The notes under the pieces are model-generated. The model saw only the letters and a list, made by a program, of their open reading frames with translations. It was not told the DNA's origin and ran no database searches. Positions 10,507-20,412 of a stretch of DNA of 64,000 nucleotides are shown in pieces. The position numbers were made by a program, and so were the translations under genes. Numbering within the stretch: the stretch's first letter is position 1; every line of letters begins with the position of its first letter. The DNA is from Lactuca virosa (lineage: Eukaryota > Streptophyta > Magnoliopsida > Asterales > Asteraceae), in the NCBI GenBank assembly GCA_928212115.1, contig CAKMRJ010003334.1:24000620-24064619 (forward strand), in the 5' to 3' direction.

Positions 10507-10915
10507 AAAATGACCATTTTACCCCTGGTCAAAGTCAATGATTTGGTCAAAGTCAACCTTCTGGTTGACTCAACTCGTCGAGTTGCTCCATCAACTCGTC
10601 GAGTCCTAGAACCTAAAATCGCGATCTAACTCGTCGAGTCTATCCCTGACTCGTCGAGTTCACATGATACTCATGGTCGCTATCTACCAAATTAACTCAT
10701 CGAGTCCCTTCACCGACTCGTCGAGTTATGCCTTAATCTAAAACGGGACAAACCAACTCAACTTGTCGATTCCCTCTATGGACTCGCCGAGTTCCCCTAT
10801 CTGATTAAGCCATCGCAATGGATTAAGCTCCTACCCTTCAGATCCAAACTCCATACTTCATCTACACACTGGGGATACACTTTTAAGGGTAAAGTTTCCA
10901 ACTTTACCCGGTATA
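10507..10915 (-). repeat. Duplicated Gypsy LTR block, copy 1
   Basis: It starts at AAAATGACCATTTTACCCC and ends at TTACCCGGTAT. The same block recurs at 11194-11599 with scattered changes. It includes eight versions of ACTCGTCGAGT at 10573-10792. Confidence 0.85.
10573..10792 (-). repeat. Eight-copy ACTCGTCGAGT array, copy 1
   Basis: Copies start at 10573, 10594, 10629, 10649, 10694, 10716, 10760 and 10782. Five are exact ACTCGTCGAGT, one has centre C, one reads ACTCATCGAGT and one is degenerate. Copies tend to come in pairs 20-22 bases apart. Confidence 0.9.
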
Positions 10916-11193
10916 TAAATATAACTAATTACCATAATTAGTCCCCATAGATTTAATTAGTATCTTTTGATCACTAAATTAATTCCAAATTAATTCTTGA
11001 TCAATACTAATTAAAACATATGATTTCATATTAATATATTATAACTTATAATATATTAATAAACCATAAATAACCTTCTCTCAAAAGTCCATCCTAACAA
11101 ATTGCCCTGATGATATGCAACCCAAATGGACCATGCTACTCTCGGGTCGAATACATACCAATAATAGTTATGGGCTTAGACACCTAATCCAAC
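10916..11193 (-). repeat. Truncated Copia LTR inside the Gypsy LTR
   Basis: The piece ends TTAGACACCTAATCCAACA and carries the AT-rich palindromic section and the GCAACCCAAATGGACC phrase found in the Copia LTRs at 7370-7620 and 50560-50806. Only the sense-5' third of such an LTR is present. It sits exactly between the two duplicated Gypsy blocks. Confidence 0.75.
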
Positions 11194-11599
11194 AAAATGA
11201 CCATTTTACCCCTGGTCAAAGCCAATGCTTTGGTCAAAGTCAACCTTCTGGTTGACTCAACTCGTCGAGTTGCTCCATTAACTTGTCAAGTCCTAGAACC
11301 TGAAATCGCGATCTAACTCGTCGAGTCTATCCCCGACTCATCGAGTTCACAGCTACTCATGGTCGCGATCTACCGAATCAACTCGTCGAGTCCCTTTACC
11401 GACTCGTCGAGTTCTTCCTTAATCTAAAACGGGACAAACCAACTCAACTCGTCGAGTCCCTCTATGGAATCGTCGAGTTCCCTATCTGATTGATCCATCT
11501 CAATGGATTAAGCTCCTACCCTTCAGATCCAAACTCCATACTTCATCTACACACTGGGGATACACTTTTAAGGGTAAAGTTTCCAACTTTACCCGGTAT
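11194..11599 (-). repeat. Duplicated Gypsy LTR block, copy 2, with eight-copy palindrome array
   Basis: This is the second copy of 10507-10915. Its inverted-repeat array spans 11260-11478 with the same spacing and different point changes, so the two copies have diverged independently since the duplication. Confidence 0.85.
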
Positions 11600-12240
11600 T
11601 AGTCCTTCTTAATAGGTTTAGCTCAAACCCTAACTCTCTAGAAGATAGATCTTGGTCCACAAGCCATAATACCCTAAACCAAAGCACACTATACTAGATC
11701 TAGGCTTTGAACATCAGTTGGACATGTAAAGTTCCTAGCTTTCCTTCCAAGCATGGCCTCTTATGGCTAAAAAGGCCATATTAACACTTATAAGCTTGCA
11801 TAGGGCTTCCATGGTCATAAATTTTGCACCTTTATGCCATTGAACCCCTTCTAGATCCCAAATCTGAAAGATAAGTCACTTGGGACGTCACAAATCCCAA
11901 AGACCAAGGTTCTTGCACCAAAACCCTCATAAAATGGAAGTAAGTAGATCTAAAGAATGAATGATCAAGTTAGAGACTTGATTACCCGAAAGTGATGAGG
12001 ATGGAAGGAAATCCGTGGATCTACTATCTTCTCCTTGAACCCTCTAGCTCCTTCTTCTTCTTCTAGCTTCAAGAACACACCAAATCACTCAAGAATGGAT
12101 CACAAACTCACAAAATGCTCTAGGGTTTCGTGGATTAGGGTTTAGGACTTGGAGGATGGAAATGAGGCCAAAAGGTGGGGATTAAGATGCTTAAATAGGG
12201 TGCAAAACCCTGAAATTAGGGTTTCACTCTGACAGAACTA

Positions 12241-12342
12241 ATCGCCGAGTCGAGGGCTCTCGACTCGTCGAGTAGATACCTGAAATCCCGCGTCCAAGAC
12301 TCAATTCTACTCGAAGAGTCTGGGGATTCCAACTCGTCGAGT
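12241..12342 (-). repeat. Upstream four-copy palindrome array in the Gypsy LTR
   Basis: Four versions of the ACTCGNCGAGT motif occur here, including exact copies near 12265 and 12332, in the sense-upstream part of the LTR about 60 bases from its start. Confidence 0.75.
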
Positions 12343-12400
12343 AGCTCTATAAAAATGAATAATTTTGCAAATAAATGTGTACCAGAAACTGGGCATTACA

Positions 12401-12991
12401 GTAAAATTATGAGAAGAGCATGATAGGGTATGAGCAAAACAGACAGAGTTTGAAAAAAAAAAGAGATGTATTAGAGAAGAGTATGAGAGAGATAAAGAAA
12501 TAGTAGATAGAGTATGCACAGAGTATGAGACGACCTTCAGAAGATGATAAGAAAAAGTATGTCTAGAGTATGAGAAGAGGCTAAGAAAGAGCATGAAATG
12601 AAAAGAAAAGAATATAGAAGAAGAGTAGAGTACAGAAAGAAAAGAGAAAGATGAGATGAGATAGAAAAAGAGTAAAAAGTAAAGACAATAAGAATAGTAG
12701 AAGAGATAGATGAAAGAAGAAATAATAGTAGTGTATGCTATTAGAGAAAGAGATTAGATTGCAGAGTAAGATAAGGAGGAGAAGAGAAAAGAAAGAAAAG
12801 AGTAGATGAAACATGAAAACATATTAGAATATAACTCACCAGACATGTGGTATGATGTAGTAGATATGTTTCATGTTTTGCAGATTCAGATAGCAGCTGT
12901 GGTACGTGAGAAGACAAGAGCACAAAGACCTAGACTATATTTTATTTCCTTGTTGTTTCAAATTATAAGTGAGATTTTATTGTAAACTCGT
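12401..12991. repeat. Purine-rich degenerate repeat tract, then unremarkable sequence
   Basis: From 12401 to about 12820 the plus strand is overwhelmingly A and G, with many versions of GAGTATGAGA and AGAAGAG. The minus-strand frames across it are low-complexity Leu/Ser/Phe strings and not genes. From about 12830 to 12991 I see no feature. The first five bases (GTAAA) flank the Gypsy LTR and would be one half of its target duplication. Confidence 0.6.
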
Positions 12992-13548
12992 TATTGGGGT
13001 GCAAAACCAATCCCACATCGGTAAAAAAGAAACTAGATGCTAGCATATAAGGCAATGGATAACCCCTTTTATCACCAATTGGTTTTAGAAAATGGAACCT
13101 CATTGTTCTTCTCTATTGAGCAAGTTTGGGCTAGTAGTGATCCTAACAAATGGTATCAGAGCTACGATCGTAGCCCAGGTGATGTGGTAGGTGTAGGTGG
13201 CACAATCCCCAGTAATTCCTAGTCCAACGATGTTGATCATGAAGCCTTGTATCAAAAGTCTTCTTGATGGCCCAGGTCAGGTGAGCGTGTCCTGAGAGTA
13301 TAAGCAATATGAAAAAGGATTTAATCTATTGAAAAGTCATTGGAGGGGAGGCCAAGAGCAGAACTTAGGTTTGAGGGGGGGGGGGGGGATTGTTGGGGTG
13401 CAAACCCAATCCCACATTGGTAAAAGGAGAAACTAAATTCTAGCATATAAGGCAATGGATAATCCCTTCTATCACCAATTGGTTTTAGAAAATGGAACCT
13501 CATTGTTCTTCTGTGTTGAGCATTCTTAGGATAGTAGTCATCTTAACA
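12992..13548 (+). mobile_element. TRIM (terminal-repeat retrotransposon in miniature)
   Basis: Direct repeats of about 157 bp occur at 12992-13148 and 13391-13548. Both contain CCCACATCGG or CCCACATTGG and end in TAACA. The primer site TGGTATCAGAGC is at 13151-13162. A polypurine tract with a long G run (13374-13388) precedes the right repeat. The interior of about 240 bp has no coding capacity. The first base pair of the left repeat has changed from TG to TA, and no clear target duplication is visible, so the copy is old or rearranged. Such elements rely on enzymes supplied by other elements. Confidence 0.85.
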
Positions 13549-13615
13549 CCTGCGATTAAACTTAGGATGTAAAGTGTTTTAATTTTAGTAGAGTTCTGCA
13601 TTTAGTAGATAAAAT

Positions 13616-14393
13616 TGATGGGTTTCTTAGGTTATAACATTCATGTACAATGCGGAAAATTACACTTAACATTTAAGGGTACATGCAACCTATTAAGGAT
13701 CTATGTCTTCATATTAAGGCAACATAATATGAACTACAATTCCTAGATCGAAATTATGATTTAGTGTTACAAACCTTTGAATTGTTATTGTAAAAAATTC
13801 CGTCCTTTGTAGACCTTTAGAAAGCTAACACCAAAATGATGATTCCTATAATGGCTCACACCCAAAACTTGAAACTAGAATAAGAGAGAAGAGAGGAGAG
13901 GGGAGCAAATTTTTGGCTGGAATATCTCTAGCAGTAGTAGTCGAAATTTTCTAGCCAATGAGCCCTTTATATAGCCGCTAGGAAAACCCATATAACTCTG
14001 ATTGGAACTTAAAATTATATTATTCCAAATCTTGGTAATTATCTGCTTCTCTTTGATGGAGCATTCTATATTTCCAAGGAAGGAAACCAAAACCGTCCCC
14101 ATTAAGAGGTTTCTAGAACCTCTCCTTTGCTCAACTATTAAGTAATTACCAAGCAGCCCCTACACTTCTAATTAATTCCAATTGACCCCAAATTAATTCT
14201 AATCATTTATTAATTAATTTAATCTATTTCTAATTAATTGATTAATCATATCATAAGCTAATAAATTATTTACTCTATCTACAATTGTTATTCTAATCAG
14301 TTTCTAGTTATGAGGGCAACCCAAAAAGGACTTCGATTTATAATTACAAATTTATACCAATTTAGTTATTATCTTAGACACCTTAATCCAACA
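13616..14393 (-). repeat. 3' LTR of the decayed Copia element
   Basis: On the minus strand it starts TGTTGGATTAAGG and ends AGAAACCCATCA. The plus-strand sequence TTTCCCACTTGGACAAG follows at 14394, the complement of a polypurine tract. Confidence 0.8.
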
Positions 14394-15161
14394 ATTTCCC
14401 ACTTGGACAAGCCTATAACTACTATTTCTAGTATAACCCTTGAACTAAACATCAAAGAGTGCTTTCTAAAGCCACTATCGAACTGATTCAAATCATACAT
14501 TATCCCTAAGATAAATGATCAACTACTCCTTCGTTCTTCAAGATATCGTATGGACACGAGACATGTATTATAATCAATCTCATTGTCCAAGATTTTTTTT
14601 CCCGATTTCCTAATTTATGAGGATATCATCAGACTACCTATTGAACACATCAATCTAGTCTTGGCTGGGTCCAACACTATAATGTCAACATCAAATCATC
14701 GAGGGGCCCAAAGATATTGCTTTTCCTGGTAGGGAAAAAGGAACACATTACTACTGATTCATAAACTATGAACTATATATCTCCGCTTTAAGAATAGTAA
14801 ATATTATCGTCTTAGAATTACTCGTGATAAAATCCATGAAGTAATATCTAAGGTTGGGGTTATTCGATACTCAAAATCCACATTTTCAAAGTACTCATGA
14901 ATATTGTAGTAGTCCTCATGCAATGCCTCATCTCCATAGATAATCTACAATCAATTCATGATAGTCTTGATTCACTACTTCCAAAAGTATGTATGACTGT
15001 GGAATTTGAATAATAAAATTATTCAGGAAGTAAAAAATGCAAAATGAAACACAATGATAAATAATTGAAAATGGCAGCTCAAATACTCATAAATAAATCA
15101 CCATTATTCAATCACCAAAAACAATTACAATTTATATTGTTTAAAAGTTTCAACCTATCAA
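14394..15161 (-). other. 3' non-coding region of the decayed Copia element
   Basis: It lies between RNase H and LTR and resembles 37240-38122 in the plus-strand Copia element and 50807-51667 in the tandem Copia. Conserved phrases include the one at 14697-14710 (ATCATCGAGGGGCCC). No gene is present. Confidence 0.65.
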
Positions 15162-16298
15162 CTAATTACTAAAACTAATGTTGTCTCTCAAACCAATGCT
15201 CCTAGCATGCTTGATGTGTTCAGTCTTGCTCAGAGCCATTATGAATGAATCTAAAGGATTGTATTCTAATGACACTCGCTTCGCCAAGAGATGCCCATAT
15301 TCAACTCGATGTCTGATGTAAGGATATTTCATGTCAATGTGCTTAGACCTTCCATGATCTTTTGGTTCTTTGGTTAAAGTAACCACGCCTTCGTTATCAC
15401 AAAAGAGTTCCATTGGTTCCTCAATAGTCGGAACGACTCCAAGAAGCCTGATGAAATTCTTCAACTAGGTTGCTTCCTTTGACACTTCACTCGCTTCTAT
15501 GTACTCTGATTCATAAGTAGAATCAACCACCATCTTCTTTTTGGATCTCTTCCACGTCACTGCCCCACCATTTAAAAGGAACACCCAACCATATTGTGAA
15601 AAAAAGTTATTTCTATCTGTTTGGAAGCTGGCGTCAATATAACCATTCACTCTTAATGTATCACTGCCACCATGAACTAAGAACATTCATTTGGTTCTTT
15701 GCAAATAATTTAGAATATTCTTGAATGTTGTCTAATGGGATCTGCCTGGATTATCTTGAATTCGAATAACCATGCTCAAAGCATAAGACACATCAGGATG
15801 AGTACATGTTATAGTATACATGATCGATCCTATAGCAGATGCATATGGGACTCAGCTCATGTCATCTATTTCTTCATCAGTACCGGGACACTGATCCTTA
15901 CACAATTTAACAATATGATGAATTGGTAAGTCCCCTTTCTTGGAATTTTCCATACTAAAATGTTTTAATATTTTATCCAAGTATATACTTTAGCTAAGTC
16001 TAATCAGACATTTCTTTCTATCCCTGAAAATCCTTATCCATATAATGTATGTCGCTTCCCCTAGATCCTTCATAGCGAAACATTTCCCAAGTTAAGATTT
16101 CACTTCTTGCAAGGTTGGAAAATTGTTTCCTATAAGTAGTATGTCATCCGCATACAACACTAGGAACGTCAGTACAATCCTATTAGCTTTGACATATACA
16201 CATGACTCATCTTCACTTCTAGAGAATCCAAAATTCTTTGACTTTCTCATGGAAAAAAAGATTCCAGCTGCGAGTTGCTTGTTTTAATCCATAGATGG
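15162..16298 (-). pseudogene. Copia RNase H and C-terminal reverse transcriptase
   Basis: RNase H is readable at 15686-15465 (catalytic-site region DASFQTD; SEYIEASEVSKEAT) and, after a TAG that replaces a tryptophan codon, at 15464-15162 (LFCDNEG, SKHIDMKY). Upstream on the minus strand, 15687-16298 carries broken reverse-transcriptase sequence. Frames are interrupted by several stops and shifts. The gene is split at 16299-16303/18545-18549 by a Gypsy solo LTR. Confidence 0.8.
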
Positions 16299-17039
16299 AT
16301 TTATGTAACACCAGTGTACCAGTTATGTTCATTTGTGGCTCAATTCTTTAAAACGTTTGCAAATATGGTCCCTATGTTGGTCGTACGAGACAGGTACGTC
16401 GGGCTTAGGCATGTAGCGGAGGATCGCGAGCCCCTTCCGTATGTTGGGCGTACGACATAAGAGGGCAAACCTTAATTTTTAGAGTTTGGACCATATTTAA
16501 AGATCGTTATGGCCTCCCACCCTTTCTTAACTCCAGCCTCCGTCTCTCTTAGCCTCCATTTTGAAACCCTAACTATGTGTGTATGTGTTTTGAAGATTTG
16601 GAGTGTCATTTAGGTGTTCTTGGTGGTGAAGGAAGACTCTTGGAGTTGTGGTGTTTTACTCAAGCCTTTGGATCCAACAATTACCCATCCTTGTGCATCT
16701 TCTGGAGGTATAAAGCTCCAACCTTGATGCATATTTCTTTAGATCTAGCTATATAGTGAAATTTGTTCATTAATGGCCCCATAGCCTTTGATCTTGTGAG
16801 TTTGAGCAACTCCAGACCTAATGAGGAGATTTTCCTTTCATTTTGAGAATGGTGGTTCATAAAAATGGGATCTTGATCTTTCCCAATCATGCATGTTGGA
16901 TCTATTAAGCCTTTAGGTCATGAATAAGACTTAGAGTTGGATTTTGGACTCCTTGTAGCCATGCAAACGCATAAAGTTTGCAAATTTATGACTATAGACG
17001 TTCATTAGACTTGGATCTAAAGTTTGGACGTACAGTCTT

Positions 17040-17195
17040 AAGGCTTTAAGACCTTAATAGAGTTTTTGGAGCCAATCGCGTATGTTGGGCGTAACCCAGG
17101 GAACGTTGGGCGTACCAGGGTGCGACCCTATAAGCCTCCCGAGGATGAGTTGTACGTTGGACGTAGCTCGGTGTACACCGGGCGTACGCTCAGTA
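17040..17195 (+). repeat. GTACGTTGGGCGTAC-type inverted-repeat array in the Gypsy solo LTR
   Basis: Several variants of TACG/CGTA arms around a five-base TTGGG or CCGGG centre occur here (for example near 17153 and 17176). Others occur at 16372-16455. They occupy the same sense-upstream part of the LTR as ACTCGNCGAGT does in the LTR at 9670-12400. Confidence 0.65.
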
Positions 17196-17524
17196 AGCCT
17201 TTTGGGCCGTTTTGAGACTTTTGGTCACTAGTAAGTTTTTGGGCTTGGTTGGTTGGGCCATGTGTGGAGGGGAAATGGTATTTTTCCCTTGGTAGGATAA
17301 ATTATGTTTTGGACCATTATGTGTGGGTTAAACCCTGATTATTAATTAGGGTTATTATTGGGTTATGATTAGTGCGAGGAGCCATTTTAGTAGCAACTCG
17401 AGTGTGCGATACAGTTATCTTTCGTCATAGGTGAGTTTCCTCACTGTATCCATGGGTTAAAGGCACCAATAGCGGCCCATTATTATGTTATGTAGAATAG
17501 TAGTTATTATGTGACTATTATGTT

Positions 17525-17690
17525 TGTATGCTCGAGTTGAAATAAACCCCAAGTAGGTGCCCACTATTGTATGATCGGGTTGAAATAAACCCCAGGGTCG
17601 GGCCCATTATGGCTTTTTGGGTTGAAATAAACCCCATGGAGGGGCCCACTATCGTATGATCGGGTTGAAATAAACCCCATGGATGGGCCC
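17525..17690 (+). repeat. Tandem GGGTTGAAATAAACCCC repeats
   Basis: Four main copies of the 17-18 base core, alternating with GGGCCCACTAT-like spacers, occur before the nested insertion. A related, more degenerate copy follows it at 18235-18275. They lie inside the interval bounded by the donor-like and acceptor-like sites. Confidence 0.8.
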
Positions 17691-18227
17691 TGTTAACGTT
17701 ACCTAACGGTCACGTTAAATGTAACAGAAAATATAATAGAGATGTTACTACCTTGGTTAAGACCTGGTCTTGGCCTAAGAGAGCCAATGCCAGAGCGGTA
17801 GCTCATTTCTCATCACATGGGAAGAACATTCCATGTGATCTCCTCATTCACTCAAAACCAATGAGAAGGCAACGAATAGCCCGGGTGACGCCCAGAACTG
17901 ATGTCATCTGGCACTCAGTTAGCGTGAGTAGCTCTCCCAGTAAGAGGAGGCCACGTTTCATGCTCACGAGGCGCGGTCCCCACGATCCGTTAGTAACAGG
18001 TATAAAAGGATCTCTTCCGTATCAAGGAAGGGATCCATCTTCTCTCTTATGAAGATTACCCTAAAATTCCTCTCTCTCTCTCTAAAAAGTAACTTGATCT
18101 TCGGAGCGACGTCCTAGGAGAACACCCGGTCGTCCTCGAACGGTTCTTCTGTGATTGTGTTCTTAGGAAAGCTCCCGAATTAATACGCTATTAGGCATCC
18201 AAACCCCTTGAAGAGCATGTCACAACA
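17691..18227 (+). mobile_element. 537-bp solo LTR nested in the Gypsy solo LTR
   Basis: It starts TGTTAACGTTACC and ends GTCACAACA. It is flanked by the perfect duplication GGCCC (17686-17690 and 18228-18232). A TATA-box-like TATAAAAGG at 18001 is followed by CT-rich sequence, suggesting a plus-strand promoter. No primer site or coding region lies inside. The family is not identified; its compact layout and GC-rich U3 recall Gypsy TAT-type LTRs, a guess only. Confidence 0.85.
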
Positions 18228-18544
18228 GGCCCATATTTATTTAGTGGGTTGGAATATACCTTAGGGCTAGGCCCAGCTTATACGTTTGATATGTGGTAAT
18301 TTGAGGAAACTCACTAAGCTTTGGTCTTATAGTTTATGTTTATGATTTTAGGTACTTTTGGTACAAAAAGGAAGACCCGACGTGATGGCACAACATCCAC
18401 CCCTCATAATTTATGCACTTTTTGGATACTATTACTTTGATTTTTGGATATTGTACACTGTTATTTACTTGGATCTATTGGATGATTGAAACTATTGATT
18501 TTTAAATGAAAAAAAAATTATCATGGTTTTTGGGGGATGTTACA

Positions 18545-19231
18545 ATTTATCAAGCTTACACACTCTATCAGGAAGTTTGGCATGTACAGAACCTTCTTGA
18601 TGACTCATGTAGACGTCATCAGTTAACTTCCTACTTAGGAAATCAGTCTTAACATCCATCTGCCATATTCCATAATCATGAAAGGCTGGAATGGCAAACA
18701 TTATCCTAATAGATTTAATCTTAGCTACTGGTAAGAAGGCTTCATCATAGTCAATCCTTTGGGTTTGAGTAAAGCCCTTTGCTACCGACCTTTCTTTGAA
18801 GGTGTGCACTTTCCCATCCATGTTGGTCTTATTTTTGAAGATCCATTTTCATCCTACTGTCTTTCGACCAGGTACATGATCAAACAAGTTGCATACTTGA
18901 TTATCATACATGAACTGAATCTCATTGTCCATTGCCTCTTTTCATTTTGCAGCCTTAGGGTCTGTCGTCGCTTACTTGTAGTTAACAGGCTCCTCCAAAT
19001 TCACCAATGTATTATCACTAATGAATGTGTCTCCATCTGTAGTTATATGAAAGCCATAAAACTCATATGGTATGGTAATTCTACCGGATCGGCGAAGAGG
19101 TAAATAATTGGCAATGGGCTACTCTGGAATCTCATCCTCAGGTTGAGTGCTAGTGTCATCTAAGGTTCGTTCATTGGATGACTATGAAACATCTTCCAAG
19201 TCAATAACACTCCCACTATCCTCTTTGAATA

Positions 19232-19284
<53 letters not shown>

Positions 19285-19353
19285 ACGAAAGACTCCCTTT
19301 TGAGCTACGAAGACCACGTTATCACTAGATATGTAGAACAAGTGTCCAATGGA
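18545..19353 (-). pseudogene. Copia N-terminal reverse transcriptase and linker
   Basis: The frame 18821-18545 reads reverse-transcriptase fingers/palm sequence (AKGFTQTQRIDYDEAF, then WQMDVKTDF). Its end continues at 16298 on the other side of the inserted solo LTR. 18822-19353 is the broken linker between integrase and reverse transcriptase and contains a long CT microsatellite at 19237-19281. Confidence 0.8.
19237..19281 (+). repeat. (CT)n microsatellite
   Basis: About 22 uninterrupted CT units occur within the Copia pol pseudogene, further disrupting its frame. Confidence 0.95.
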
Positions 19354-20412
19354 TTACCGAGGGTAACCAATGAAAATACACTTCCTAGCTCCGGGTTCAA
19401 TCTTTTCATGAGTTTCTCGTCTTACGAGAGCCCCACAACCCCATACCTTGATATGTGCGAGCGAAGGAGCTTTCCCTGTCCACGACACATAAGGTGTTTT
19501 GGCAACCTTCTTTGTGGGAACAATATTTAGGATATGGGCAGTTTTCTCTAAGACATACACCCGAATGATGTAGTAAGAGTGGCTCGAATCATCACGGAAC
19601 GAACCATGTATAACAATGTTCGATTGCGGCTATCAACCACACCATTAAGTTGTGGTGTCCTAGGAGGTGTCAATTGTGAAACGATTCAACATTCCTTGAG
19701 ATAGTCGTTGAACTCGATACTAAGATATTCTCCACCTCTGTTAGATCAGAACATCTTTATCTTCTTTCCCAATTTATTCTCAACCTCATGCTCAAACTCT
19801 TTGAACCTTTCAGAAGTTTCTAATTTATGTTTGATTAAGTAGATATACCCATACCTGTTATAATCATTTGTAAATGCCACATAGTATCGATTAGCATCCC
19901 TTGTGGTAGATCTGAAAGGCCCACATACATCTGTATGGATCAGATCTAGTAGTCCTTCACCTCTTTCGCATGTTCCAGTGAAAGGTGATTTTGTCATCTT
20001 GCCCAATAGACAAGATTCGCATTCATTTTCTGACTTTAAGTCAAAAGATTCCAACACTCCGTACTTTTAGAGTTGGGCGATGCGTTTCTTGTTTATGTGT
20101 CCAAGATGACAATGCCATAAGCATGCCTTGTCAATACCATTAGATGAATAAATATTGAATACACTATTGCCTAAGTTACATATGATAGTTTCATACACGT
20201 CATTACAAGGAAAAACTTTGAAAATAGAAACACCATTTTTGTAAACTAAAACAGAACCATTGCCATTATCAAATGAAAAACGATAGCCTTGTCTAAACAT
20301 TGCATGAAATGAAATAATATTTCTAGTCATATGTGAAGCATAACAACAATTAACTAAATCTACTATAACACCACTATCAAACATAAATCTATAAATCCCA
20401 ACCTTGGTGACA
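19354..20412 (-). pseudogene. Copia integrase, GAG-preintegrase and protease end
   Basis: 20412-20067 holds the region after the protease catalytic site and the start of the GAG-preintegrase domain (ending CLWHCHLGHINKKRIAQ). 20057-19746 holds the CESCLLGK zinc-binding half and the integrase core (DLIHTDVCGPF). 19560-19354 holds the C-terminal WTGKAPSLAHIKVWG stretch. Stops and frame changes separate the pieces. The pol is cut at 20413 by a Gypsy LTR, and gag is absent. Confidence 0.8.

Larger units (their letters stand above)
9670..12400 (-). repeat. Gypsy 5' LTR, internally rearranged
   Basis: On the minus strand it begins TGTAATGCCC at 12400 and ends GGGATGTTTCA at 9670, next to the PBS. 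Within it, in sense order, are an inverted-repeat array (12342-12241), two copies of a roughly 400-bp block (11599-11194 and 10915-10507) separated by a truncated Copia LTR, a splice-donor-like site (10388), 33-bp tandem repeats, an acceptor-like site (9867) and the LTR end. About 2.7 kb is within the range of plant Gypsy LTRs, but roughly 0.7 kb of it comes from the duplication and insert. Confidence 0.8.
16304..18544 (+). mobile_element. Gypsy solo LTR inserted in Copia reverse transcriptase
   Basis: It begins TGTAACACC and ends GGGATGTTACA, and is flanked by the perfect 5-bp duplication ATTTA (16299-16303 and 18545-18549). No internal gag, pol or primer site is present, so it is a solo LTR left by recombination between two LTRs. 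Sense strand is plus, judged from the GATGTTACA end. It carries GTACG...CGTAC inverted repeats, a donor-like site at 17431, tandem repeats of GGGTTGAAATAAACCCC, and an acceptor-like site at 18351. A shorter solo LTR is nested at 17691-18227. Confidence 0.9.

Noticed and set aside
12307..12923. Leu/Ser/Phe-rich minus-strand frames that look like membrane proteins
   Set aside because: They are translations of a purine-rich tract, low complexity without any domain.
13400..13548. Cassandra-type TRIM with 5S rRNA promoter
   Set aside because: The CCCACATCGG word recalls such elements, but I cannot find the 5S internal promoter sequence in the LTR.
17753..18052. 99-codon plus-strand frame
   Set aside because: It lies entirely within a 537-bp solo LTR with a TATA-like box, and no family match is apparent.
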